Part shown: in pieces, positions 11,881 to 22,930 of the stretch
How the letters are laid out: each line of letters begins with the position of its first letter
Numbering within the stretch: the first letter of the stretch is position 1
DNA from: Cloeon dipterum
Taxonomy: Eukaryota > Arthropoda > Insecta > Ephemeroptera > Baetidae
NCBI RefSeq assembly: GCF_949628265.1
Contig: NC_088787.1
Coordinates: 23,674,501 to 23,738,500 of the forward strand
Direction of reading: 5' to 3'
Length of the DNA: 64,000 nt
Made by a program: the position numbers and the translations under genes
The notes under the pieces: generated by a model
Seen by the model: only the letters and a program-made list of their open reading frames with translations
Database searches by the model: none
Told to the model about the DNA's origin: nothing

Positions 11881-12591
11881 TTATTCAAATCAAACAATTT
11901 TTTGATGTTCCAACTTATTTTTTTAAAAAGCTCCAAAATTTAACGGTACAAATATTTTCAACAAGAATTAAATGACAAATAATTTCCTAAATTAAAAGCC
12001 AATTGAATATTTTTTATTTAATCGTACAAATAAACGGTCATATGTGTAAAAGGTCTGTTCACAAAGGACAAAGATGAGAGTTAAAAAGAGGATTTTTAGT
12101 CTGCGCGCGGTGTCTTTAGCGCGATTTTTAGTCTGGCTGCACATGCTGGCACGGGCCTGCATGGAATGCCTATGCTGCCAGTGCTTTTGCCTGCCTGTTA
12201 TGGAGCGCGGGGTGGGCGACGGGCGGCGGAACTGGGACTGCTAGGATCACTGACTACACAAATAATTCCTGCTTCGCTGCGTGCTACTTTACTTCATTAA
12301 TCTATATTGGGAGTTTGCGAACTGATTTGGAACTTGACTCCTTCCTCCTTCGTTTTTCTTAAGGAGAGTAAAGGTAGGAGATGCGAATAAACAGCTAGAG
12401 TCACCAAAAGAGGGGAAGGGGTGGGGATGAACAAAGTTTTTCTGTAATGATTGTATTGTCGCCGCGAATGGTCGTGCGTCCGTGTGAGGGTTTAAATACT
12501 GTTAAAAGGGTAAGTAGTGTTTTGACACCTTAATGATAATGAAACTGCTGCAGCGATTGTGAATTTAGCTCCTGCTCAAGGTGCGTCGCGA
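11881..12591. other. Intergenic, nothing recognised
   Basis: AT-rich at first, then mixed composition with a GC-richer patch at 12090-12240. No gene, RNA or repeat was identified. Confidence 0.4.
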
Positions 12592-12599
12592 GGTGGTTG

Positions 12600-12779
12600 T
12601 AGGGCTGCCACTCTCCGGGTTTCGACCGGAGATCTCCGGGTTTGGGACTGAAAACTTTAACACGGGAGCATAGGGATCTCCGGGTTTGGGACTGAAAATT
12701 TAACACGGGGAGTATAGGGATCTCCGGGTTTTCGAGTCCAAAATCTCCGGGTTTTAGTTTTGGAAGTCTGGCACTCCTA
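12600..12779. mobile_element. 180-bp hAT-type MITE with 8-bp target-site duplication
   Basis: The ends TAGGGCTGCCACTCT (left) and TAGGAGTGCCAGACT (right, reverse complement) are imperfect 15-bp inverted repeats of hAT character. They are bounded by the 8-bp direct duplication GGTGGTTG at 12592-12599 and 12780-12787. An 8-bp duplication is the hAT signature. The interior holds four ATCTCCGGG-type words and two adjacent copies of a roughly 45-bp unit (12630-12720). It has no coding capacity. Confidence 0.9.
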
Positions 12780-12787
12780 GGTGGTTG

Positions 12788-13661
12788 TCGGGTTTTTGCT
12801 GTGCACTAAAGCTCTGGGAAGAATGCGTTTTTTTACGCTTGGGCCCTCCCGCGGCTGGTAGCTGCTGATTTCCTATGGTTGCAGTCGCTCTATCAATAAT
12901 AATACAACACCTTGTGTTCAGTGAAAGCGCACATTATCGTTAGAATAGCATTTTGCTTGCGATGCGTTTCATTAAATTTTTCAGCTTGATTTTGATTACT
13001 AATTAAATAAGTGGCCCTCGATCGAGACTGCTTTCGCAACCCGTCTCTTTTGGTTCCTCTTGCAAGTGGCAAACCGTACAGGTTTAAATTCGTCCTGGTC
13101 CCAGCAAAATTGCGTTACTTTCAACAACCAAACGCGAATTTCCTTGTTGCAAGAAAAGGTCAACAATCAATTCGACAATGAAAATTTGGGTGCTTGTTGA
13201 ACGTTGCGTTAGTTACAAGTTTAGACAGGCACATGCATGAGAGACACGCAGAAAGCATGCAACCGCGTGCCTGTATTAGAACTGCATTGAGCTCTAGTAT
13301 CCCGGCTATGCAAGACTGGGTTGAGGGGAATGCGTACATACACATAGCAGGAGCTGGAGACAGCGCTCTTTGATGTTTAAGTTCGATTTTTTTTTTCATA
13401 AATTTTGTCGAAATGGTTCAAGAAGCATTTAATTATTTTAAAAAATGAGTCAAAAATTGTATATTGTAATAATTTATAAGTTGGAAAGTTTTATTTGTAA
13501 GGAGCCCGGCTGGATAAATTGCTGGCATGCTATGGCTTGTTTGAACCTAAACATAAAATAGTTTAGCCTAGCCCAGATATTATTTGTTTCCCTCAAGAAT
13601 ATCCCCGGAACCATCTTCCTTAAACCGGGAATATTTTTCTCAAACACTCTTGATTTGCAGT
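12788..13661. other. Intergenic, nothing recognised
   Basis: No gene or repeat was identified here apart from the direct repeat that starts at 13662. Confidence 0.4.
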
Positions 13662-13852
13662 GTTCCCAGTCCCACCGAAAAAAAGTCAACCAAAAGGATT
13701 GGGTGCCCGCTTGCGGTCACCCGGCTACCCTCCGTGGGCACCCAGATGGGCACCCATTGGTTACATTGCATGTCCAACCCTTCGGGCAACCGCGGCTGGT
13801 CATGATCAAAATTTGGTCACCTAACGTGCACCCCATTCTTACGTAAAATTTC
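13662..13852. repeat. 191-bp direct repeat, left copy
   Basis: Nearly identical to 14292-14482; one substitution is visible (CATGATC against CATCATC). It contains a partial hairpin formed by ATTGGGTGCCC and GGGCACCCATT. A weaker relative may lie at 14565-14600. It resembles a short mobile repeat (MITE or SINE), but no target duplication was found. Confidence 0.85.
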
Positions 13853-13968
13853 CTGCAACGAATTTGATGGCGTGCCAAAAGCAGCTAGTGGTTGCAATCA
13901 CGTCCGCCGCAAACCTATTTTGGAACCAGCTAAAATGCGGCAGTTTTCAGCTTTTCTATGATTTTTAC

Positions 13969-14181
13969 CGTCTGAAGGTAACACTCATTTCTAGAGGCTC
14001 GTCAGGATTTGATCTACTGGATACGAATTTAGTGAAATGAACGCCAATTTGCACCATCAGCTCAGTCATTCCACGTAACTTGCTGCCAGTGAAGGTGGGA
14101 CTCAGGTTGTGTCTCATTTTGCGCCAATCGTCACCCTTGAGGCTCAACAGTGACCGCGCCAGTAGGTCGTCCACGCTGAAA
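13969..14181 (-). pseudogene. Isolated cytochrome P450 exon
   Basis: On the minus strand an exon with an acceptor-like AG before 14181 and a GT at 13968-13967 encodes the C-helix region of a CYP6/CYP9-type P450: DDLLARSLLSLKGDDWRKMR, then HNLSPTFTGSKLRGM. It closely resembles the corresponding exon of the P450 at 23535-23897. No other P450 exon lies within several kb on this strand. It sits between two 191-bp direct repeats. This is most likely a stranded fragment left by duplication or repeat-mediated rearrangement. Confidence 0.8.
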
Positions 14182-14291
14182 CTATTGTTCAGAATGTGTG
14201 TAGGTAATGGATAAAGTCTTTACTTCCTCCTGGCGAACGGTTGTCGGTCTGTAAAGTGGTCAAACTGCTTGACTGTTCACTTCACGTACCA

Positions 14292-14482
14292 GTTCCCAGT
14301 CCCACCGAAAAAAAGTCAACCAAAAGGATTGGGTGCCCGCTTGCGGTCACCCGGCTACCCTCCGTGGGCACCCAGATGGGCACCCATTGGTTACATTGCA
14401 TGTCCAACCCTTCGGGCAACCGCGGCTGGTCATCATCAAAATTTGGTCACCTAACGTGCACCCCATTCTTACGTAAAATTTC
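14292..14482. repeat. 191-bp direct repeat, right copy
   Basis: Same orientation and nearly identical sequence to 13662-13852. The two copies bracket a lone P450 exon 440 bp long with its flanks. Confidence 0.85.
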
Positions 14483-14992
14483 ACTTCCTAATTTGTTCAT
14501 ATAAAATAGTTCAATTTCTGTATGCGTGTGTGTGTAAATTAAATACAGAGATATGGGTATCCAAAAGCTAACCATTGGCTGCCCGCCTGCGGTGTCTCGT
14601 CTCTCGTCCTTAAATTCCGTGTCCTCTAATTAATAAAGAAACAAACTGTGGGCCGTCTTAAATCGATAATAAAAATATTTTGGCCCCTTAAAACTAAGAA
14701 TTAAAAAAAGTCGGTCGACAGCCCGGTGGTCGGGATTTCCATGCGTAGCATGTTCGGAATTACCATCAAACATTCTCGCACCTTGGCCTTCCAAGTAACA
14801 TGAAAAAATAGTTATTTTATCCTTCTTGCTTAACAGGGAAGTTGTGAAAAATCCCGGCGCCCGGCTGAGGTTTCCACCAGTGAGCCACCTTTTGGCAACC
14901 TTGTCATCTCGGGCTGTCAGGCGATAGGTCAATCATCTCAGGACTCTCTTAATTTTATTCATTAAAAAAGTTAAATTTCAGATTAGTTAAAT
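14483..14992. other. Upstream region of the membrane-protein gene
   Basis: A GTGTGT patch at 14525-14535 and mixed sequence. The promoter and 5'UTR of the gene starting at 14993 should lie here, but no core element is certain. Confidence 0.4.
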
Positions 14993-16839
14993 ATGAATGT
15001 CATCGAGGATACGCAAGCCCCGCAAGCTGTGGAAGTTAATCAAGAAAACCCAGTCCCAACGGTAGTGAAAAGCCTATACGACATATTTGAAGAAATCATT
15101 GCACCGCCGAACAGGTAAGATTTATTATTTTTAATATTTAAATTTTAATTGTTATTTATTTATGGGTGTCCTTGGTCAAATATAACATTTTATTTTTAAC
15201 GGTGTTCTACTGGTAATAACAGCTGCTGCTATTATATGAGCGAGCACACTGACGTATTTGCATAAATAACATGCACATATATTTTTGTTTTCAGGATTAC
15301 GCGCAAAGTGGTGTACGCCGTTGCCATACTAGGCTTGGCTACCCTTCCTGGCTTAACCCTTGTCCTAATATGTAAAGCAACAGAAAAAGCATTGCAAGTA
15401 AACGGAACAGACCACGATGTGTACTTCATAGTGGCCAATGCATTGCCATTGGTTTGTGGAGCCATCATTGTGTTACATTACTTATGCCGAGAAGATCCAG
15501 CAGTTGCACAGAACCAGCCAGTTCCCCGTACTTCAACTTCAAACCTATTTTACAAGTATGCATTGCTACTCTACGCACTAAGCCTCGTAGTGTTTTCGAT
15601 TGATATTGTGTTTGCGCTGCGAGCATCAGTGGACACTACTTCAGAGATGATTTTGAAGGTGATATATTTAATTCAATTTTTAAATAACCATGTTTACTTT
15701 TCATATTTATGATGGACCAGTTTTTCGAAGCGACACGCGTTTCGGTTAATTTTTTACTAATGGCATCAAACATGTTACTCTCACAACAATTTTAATAAAG
15801 CGAGAGGTGTGTATTTTTTGTCTTTGAAAGTGAAATCGCTTTCTCATACCATAAATATACCCCGTCTGGCTGAAAATAGGACTTAAACTAACTTAAACCC
15901 CGTTCTAAGACAGCCCTCTGGTTATAGCTATAACGAGCAAATTTAATATTTTGATGAAATTTTTTGTTTTGTATAGGCTGCCATGGCAATACCTGCTATC
16001 CAGCATGCTGCCATTGTCAAAATCACTGGAAGACTGTACCAGGCAAATGAAAAAAAGTCCCTACCGTTTGATAGGGCAAGTGCTGTCGCGATGGACGCTT
16101 CTTTTTTGCTTTGCCTAGCTTGTACTAAAGACTACAACTCTGATAAACAACCTAATTGGCATCGGGTGATCTTGATAACCACAGGAATAGCTATAATGGC
16201 AATCCTTCCCTCACTAGTTATCTACTTGGCAGCGTATACAAAAGACAAAAAAGAACCAGAAAACACATTTACTTGCTGTACTTACAATTGCTTCTGGGAT
16301 AGAGAGAAAACGTACAACGCTGTGTCGCTTGTTGTCAACACTGCGATTTTGATTGTACGAATAACTTTGTGGCAACTTGATCAACCAACATCGCTTTACT
16401 GGTTGAAAAACTGCTTTGAGATAGTACATAGCTTGGTGTGTATTGTGAAATTCGTCGCCGAAAATGAAGAAGTAAATATACTATATCTTATAACTGCGCG
16501 GTTTAACTTATTTATTGAACTCTTTTGTTGATGTTACAGCAACCCATGGTCGTGCCCAGTATTGTGGTCGAGCCACCGCCGCCACCGCCCAAATTTCACT
16601 GCAACACATCCACAAGGTACTCAGCCGCTAGGTCAACCAGCAGGCCAAGGTCGTCGTCAGAGGCTGCTGGGGCTGTCGAAATTTCTGACGGCAGCAAGAT
16701 TATCTTCACCGCTGATGTGCCTGGCCCAGAGAGTCTGGTGGGTAAGAAAGATATGGCCAAGGTCGTCTCGCGTGTCGACGCATCCGAAAAAGAGGTGATA
16801 TTATTTTTAACTGATTACATGGTTGTAAGGAAACAATAA
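14993..16839 (+). CDS. Multi-pass membrane protein of unknown family
   Basis: Four exons, 14993-15114, 15295-15658, 15977-16471 and 16540-16839, keep one frame and give 426 residues. After a 40-residue acidic N-terminus there are about six to eight hydrophobic segments, for example VVYAVAILGLATLPGLTLVL and WHRVILITTGIAIMAILPSL, separated by short charged loops. The last exon encodes a soluble tail with a proline run (VVEPPPPPPKF) and a Ser/Arg-rich patch. I do not recognise the family; a lineage-specific transporter or receptor-like protein is possible. The stop used here is reached by reading past a usable GT donor at 16795 in phase 0. If that donor is spliced, the frame would join the first CCT2 exon at 17606 in phase, which I regard as coincidental or as a read-through isoform. 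Confidence 0.7.
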
Positions 16840-17271
16840 CATATATCTAAAGCAGAGGATGCATAATTATAGTAACTGTTACTTATAGTAGATAGCTGTT
16901 GTTGACGCGACAGCTAGGATATATGCGTTTTTTGTATTTTAAAAGAGTCAAAAAAAGGACTATTTGGAGTATTTGGTATAATTATGTAATTATGAATAAT
17001 GCAGTAAAATTATGAATATATACATTCAACATTATAAGTAAGTAATATATGATACATACACTGGTCACGCCGATTGATCACGACTTCAATCTAAGAGTAA
17101 GAATATTTACAAAAATATGTTATACAACCTGCTGCTAAAAAATACTCATTTTGAACATAAAATAGGAATTAAACTTTTTTCATAGACTAAAATAAAACCA
17201 TTAGACTTGTCTAAAATATATTTTGAATGACTATTTAATCATGCATATAATTAAACATAAATATATACATA

Positions 17272-17396
17272 TGGGAAAACTACAGTTTTCGCCGCCAAGT
17301 TACAGTTTTCGCCACCCCTACTTTAACATGGGATTCTCCTAAGAACTGGCGAGATGTGTAACGCGGCAGAAACTGTAACTTTACCATATCCTTATT
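17272..17396. mobile_element. Short MITE-like inverted-repeat element
   Basis: The ends TGGGAAAACTACAGTTT and TGGTAAAGTTACAGTTT (right end reverse complemented) form imperfect inverted repeats that continue into GCC. A TA dinucleotide flanks each side (17270-17271 and 17397-17398), as expected for TA-targeting transposons. It is 125 bp long, with a second internal copy of TTACAGTTTTCGCC. Confidence 0.55.
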
Positions 17397-17605
17397 TGTA
17401 TTTATACAAGGAGGCTAAAAAATATTACTTATTTTTTTTTGTTGATTTTAAAATTAATTAAATTTTGCTTCTGTTGCCACATGCATGACATTGTTTATAA
17501 ATTTGAAGGTCGTCTCTTTATTTTATTTTTCACGTTTCATTAGTTCATTTTCAACCAGTAAAAATTGGACGCCATTATTGTGTAAGATTTAATTTTCAAT
17601 TTCAG

Positions 17606-20187
17606 GTTGCCCTAAACCCAGTAAGAATTTTGAGGAATGAAGCCGAGGAGGAGCGTGCCGAGACAGCACGTCTGTCAAGTTTTGTGGGTGTGATTGCTGT
17701 CGGCGACCTGGTGAAGAGCACTCTGGGTCCCAAAGGCATGTACAAAATTCTAGTGGCCCACGGGCGCAGTGCCGGACAGGTGGAAATCACCAATGGTGGC
17801 TCTACAATCGTCAAGGCGATCGGGGTGGACAACCCTGCAGCTAAAATTCTCGTCGACATGTCCAGAGTGCAGGATGACGAGGTTGGTGACGGTACCACTT
17901 CTGCCATTGTTCTTGGTAAGCAGTTAACTTCCTAATTTTCTAAAAATGCTAGATTATAAACATGCTTGAAATCTGCAGCTGCTGAGCTTTTGAGAGAAGC
18001 TGAGAAACTGATTGAGCAGAAAATCCATCCTCAGATCATAATCGCTGGGTGGCGGAGAGCTTCTCATATTGCGCTAGCCTCATTGGAGAAAGCGTCCGTG
18101 GACAACAGGTGATTATCCTTGACATGTCTAAAAGCTTCAATCAAATTAACCTTAAAATATTAGTGGAGATCCAGAAAAGTTCCACAAAGATCTGTTGAAC
18201 ATCGCCAGGACCACCCTGAGCTCAAAGATCTTGTCCCAGAATAAGGAGTATTTTGCGAATCTGGCTGTTGAAGCCGTTTTGCGACTAAAGGGATCAGGTG
18301 ACCTGAGTGCTATTCAGGTGATCAAGAAGCTGGGTGGCTGCATGGAAGACTCATTCCTTGACGACGGCTTCCTGCTGGACAAGAAGCCTGGTCTGCACCA
18401 GCCCAAGCGCATTGAGAAGGCCCGCATTCTTATTGCTAACACGGCAATGGACACCGATAAAATTAAGGTATCAACAGTCTGGTAGATATGATTCAGGAAC
18501 TTGAAACAGCTTAAACAGATCTTTGTTATTTTAACTTGTAATCAAATCTTATGTTATTTAAAGAAAGGTTTGAAAAGGAAGAATTTTAATCAAGTGAAAA
18601 CGTATTCAATGACGATGTTAAACAAAAACGGAGTTAAAAATATTTGGAATTCCTATGTTCAGTAAGAAAATGAAGCGTAATATCGTATTTGATATAATTT
18701 AGTTTTCTAAGTTGGATCAATATAGGTATTAATTATTTTATATTTCAGGTATTTGGATCTCGTGTCTGTGTTGATGCTGTTTCCAAAATCGCCGAGTTGG
18801 AGTTGGCTGAAAAAGAAAAGATGAAGGACAAGGTCAACAAAATCGTCAACCACAACATCAATGTGTTTATTAACAGGTAGCAAGCACAGCTCCTGTCTTG
18901 ATATCCATAACTAACTTTGAACTCTGCAGACAACTGATCTACAACTACCCTGAGCAGCTGTTTGCCGACGCAGGTGTGATGGCCATCGAACATGCTGGTT
19001 TTGCTGGCATCGAGCGATTGGCTTTGGTCACAGGTGGTGGAATTGTTTCCACCTTTGATCATCCTGAGATGGCCAAATTGGGACATTGCGATCTTGTGGA
19101 GGAAGTAATGATTGGACAAGACACCCTGCTGCGCTTTGGAGGCGTACCTCTTGGTGAGGCGTGCACTGTCGTCATCAGGGGTGCCACTCAGCAGATTCTT
19201 GATGAAGCCGAGCGATCTCTGCATGATGCCTTCTGCGTCCTTGCCGCTACGGTCAGGGAGACCAGAACTGTTTATGGCGGTGGTAAGTACTTTGCCATTT
19301 AACATATTTACATTTATAAATGTGATACATAGTGATTTATTGCAAAATATGTTTTGGTTACGCGAGACGCATTTTCTTCCAAACTGACAGTTTCCCTTGT
19401 TTTTTTCTCAAAGCTATTTGATTGCTATTGTTTTGAGAATCTATTTCTTATTTTTTTTCTAGCTTTGAATTGTTTAATCATGAATAGGGGTTTACATAAG
19501 TTCACTGTAGACTACAAATTTTATTGATAGAATATACTGTTAAATTTTCAAATGGGTTCATAAAACAGTTATGATATAAGCTTGAAATTGGTATACCACA
19601 AGAACTATACTTAAATAGTAATACGATGGATGGCTAAAAGCCCCCAATAATTTTCTGTGTTCTGTGTTGCTTTGTGGGTTGAAATATTTGCCAGGTTGGT
19701 ATATAAAACAATCTTGAGTATTTAGTCTAAAATACTATCACTTTTTGTTACACAGGTTGCAGCGAAATGCTCATGGCCAACGTGATCAACGATGAGGCAG
19801 CACGCATTCCAGGCAAGGAAGCCATGGCAATGGAGGCATTTTCCAGGGCACTCAGGCAGCTGCCCACTGCCATCGCTGACAACGCAGGATATGACTCAGC
19901 ACAGCTGGTCAGCGAGCTCAGGGCTGCGCACAGCAAGGGTGAAAACACCACGGGACTCGGTAAGACTATTAAGGCTTGTTTTAACTCTCATTAATACCAA
20001 ATTTATACACTTAGATATGGAACAGGGCATGGTAGGCTGCATGAAAGACCTTGGTATCACTGAGTCTTTTGTGGTGAAGCGGCAGGTGCTGTTGTCCGCC
20101 TCTGAGGCTGCTGAGATGATCCTGCGCGTGGACAACATCATCAAGGCTGCGCCAAGGAGGCGCGGGCCAGACAACCGACCTTGCTAG
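17606..20187 (+). CDS. CCT2: T-complex protein 1 subunit beta (CCT2)
   Basis: Seven exons, 17606-17915, 17979-18108, 18164-18467, 18749-18876, 18930-19282, 19756-19959 and 20015-20187, give 533 residues without the initiator Met; the human protein has 535. The subunit is part of the cytosolic TRiC/CCT ring that folds actin, tubulin and other proteins. Identity is clear from [58 protein letters not shown] and the C-terminus [10 protein letters not shown]. The first codons before VALNPVRIL, including the Met, must lie in an upstream exon I could not identify. Two sites usually invariant are altered: GPKGMDK reads GPKGMYK and NDGAT reads NGGST (residues 63-67 here). The second removes an aspartate of the nucleotide site. 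Every exon is otherwise open and correctly phased. An AATAAA lies at 20402. Confidence 0.93.
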
Positions 20188-20444
20188 TTCTTCACAGGCG
20201 CGTATTCCACGAAGCTATATATACTTATCGTTTTTTGCACATTAACTGTCAAAGCATTTATGGAAATTTGGTTATTTTTTCGCTACTGAAGGCAATGTAA
20301 CCAATTTTTGGCACATCAACTAAAATTAAAACAGGATGAGCAGTAATTTATCTCAATAATTTTACTAAAATCTTACTGCGGATGGAATGACCCTAATTTA
20401 AAATAAATTACCGAACAATTTTGAACTCTTAAGACCTATTTTAT

Positions 20445-21930
20445 TTATAAGCTTTCTGGGTCCACAACTGGATCCTCCCGTGATCTCAGTTTAAGAAGGA
20501 AGCCTTTAATTGGTGCATTGTCCAATTTCTTGCGGTCCAACCTAATTGGGTACTGGTCAGACGTGTTCAGCTCCAATTTGAGAAAGGCTAGGGTATATGC
20601 CAAAGCGATTTTCACCTCTAGAAAACCAAACCGGTTACCTGCATGAGCAAAACAGATATTAAATTTCTTGACAAGCTTTTGTAGTCTCAAAATTAGCTAT
20701 CAACATATTGAGGAGCTTTTTATTTCATTACAAGGGAAACAGTTTTAGATGGAAACAAACTTGGGAGCTCCCCCAATTATGTATCAGCCCTATAGCAATT
20801 TAAATCCTCTTTAAAGTCAAGTGTTGATACATTTTTACAACAATAAGTAACTTCTTAAAGTATACCGACCTATGCAGCTCCTAGGTCCTGAGCCGAAGGG
20901 CATGTAAGTAAAAGGTGGCACTTTGGCCTTACGTTCCTCACTGAAACGCTCAGGGATAAATTCCTCAGGGTCCTCATAATAGCGTTTGTCCACTTGGAAC
21001 GAGTAGAAGGAAATTCCTACAATATCCCCATCCTTGAAAGTGATGCCAAATTCGGGCAAATGTAGGTCCTTTGGTGCACACTCGGTCACCAAAAGCCGCC
21101 ACAGGGATCAAGTTGCACCTCTGCAACAATAGTTTTGATCTTTAAATGGCGATCGTCTCCTCGTAGACCCTAGATTTTTTACCTGCAATAACCATGTCAA
21201 AAGGTACTTCAGGCCCTGGATGGCGTCATGTGTCAGCTTTCCCCCCTCGTTTTGGCGAACGCTACATCTACTTCCAACCTTAGTTTTTTCTGCACATTCT
21301 CTTGCCCAGCTATTACAATGCAGAGATTATTGATGCTAATGCGGAAACCGTTTCAAATCCAGCCAGAAAGAAGGTGAAGGCTTGCACCAAGATGTCCAAA
21401 TCAGACATAACTGTAACAATATTATGGATCTTTATTTATTGCATCAGGGTTTGAGGTATTTAATTCTGTGCTCTGTGCTTCACTATCCTTATGCATTTTT
21501 CAGTACTTAATTTCCACTAGTGCTTTTAAAAAATATTAACAAATATTAATATTATTTGAACGCATACAATTATTATAACTTGAATTAGGTAGTTGTCACA
21601 CTTGTGTTTGAGTCTACAGGCTTGTTGGCGTCCTTGCACTTCTGGATTTGCGCCTTGCGTTCGTCAATCAACAGCTGGATCATATCTGGTCTGGGACTTA
21701 TTGTTTTCCTCTCTGTAACGCCCTTACGCTTCCAGTACGAGTGACACCAGTAGCTGGCATAGGCTATATAAAGATCCACCAAGCCCGCAATTGCCCAAAG
21801 AATGAACAGAATCATCATGCAAATATAATAAGATGCTGAACCAGCAGGACCTAAAATGTTTAAATATATTTTTATGTTTGTAGCGATCAAATTTATACAA
21901 AAGCCACTTATATCAAGCTGCGCAACCACA
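20445..21930 (-). pseudogene. Cytochrome P450 pseudogene (CYP6/CYP9-like)
   Basis: Minus-strand exons of a P450 are recognisable in order: a D-helix to I-helix piece (RPDMIQLL near 21680-21640), the I-helix (QAFTFFLAGFETVS near 21390-21345), the K-helix region (HDAIQGLKYL near 21220), the PERF and heme region (EEFIPERF, FGSGPRSCIG near 20990-20870) and the last exon 20638-20445 (NRFGFLEVK). Splice sites around the heme exon still work in phase. At least four single-base frame changes interrupt it, for example in the T run near 21094 and near 21198-21250. The N-terminal half is absent. It converges tail to tail with CCT2. Confidence 0.8.
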
Positions 21931-22930
21931 AAAGAGTACAGTCTGAGCCACTTGAATGGTAATATCTTATCTGATAAAATTATAGGTGTGTATAGGGAAA
22001 AGTAAAATTATCCATCAACTTGTTTCCCCATAAGGATTTTTTTAAAGACAAGTCATGCACAGGAATTACGCAGTGGCATAATATTAAAATCCTAAATTTT
22101 GCCTTACATTTTAATTGCAAACTTTATAATTAATTATGCTGCAGTCAATATTTTTAACTATAAAAAATATATAAAATATTTCTTGCCTTCACTGTCTCAA
22201 ACCCCTTTGATGTTTTTGTATGCCAGAAGAAATCTAAATTGAATGCTTGATATTTCTATCCCTTATATGCTTCTCTAGCAAAGTGCGCTGGCAGCAGCAG
22301 CAAAAATATATGCTCTTGAAATTATCTGAAGGCCACAATGCAGTGGAAGGGGGACAAAGAAAATAAATATTATGTGCGAGACCTCATCCTGTGGGCGCAT
22401 CGCGCAAAAACCAGCTGCACTTTTAGCTAGATTTTGCTTCAAACCCAGTAGGGCGTGGGTGTATAAAAGTCAGGCAACATAAAACAAAATACACCTAATA
22501 TATATTTTTGTAGCTTTCCAGCTCCAGTACAGTATATTTTTAGCCCAGTACAAAGCTTAAAAGGAATTGGGAAGGCTGAAGTGTTAAAAAGCGGGGTTTT
22601 GCTTGATGCGTGAGTCACCGCAGTGCCAGATAATACAAACTGACATCATCTTGTGAAAACTTCGCCGCGCCTGATAAACAACGCACCACAGATTTTCAAG
22701 TAATTAAGCTGGGTCCTTTTTGACAAATTGATGGAACTTAACAGTCCCTTAACAACCCGCTAAAATTTAAAGACATTACATGTAATCTTAAACAAATTCA
22801 CGGCCAAAATGCTGTAATTAAATAAAAGATTTTTTGTAATGTGACGATATTTTATTTGTAAAAGCAAATCATAAGAAAAGTTCACACGAAGATATTTGTT
22901 TGTAATTTCATTTTATCTCTTTTTTGCAGG

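Noticed and set aside
12630-12750. Short regularly spaced repeats considered as a CRISPR-like array
   Set aside because: This is a eukaryotic MITE with inverted ends and an 8-bp target duplication; the repeats are adjacent tandem units, not spaced.
13662-14482. The 191-bp direct repeats considered as terminal repeats of a retroelement
   Set aside because: No primer-binding site, polypurine tract, TG...CA ends or target duplication were seen, and the interior is a host P450 exon.
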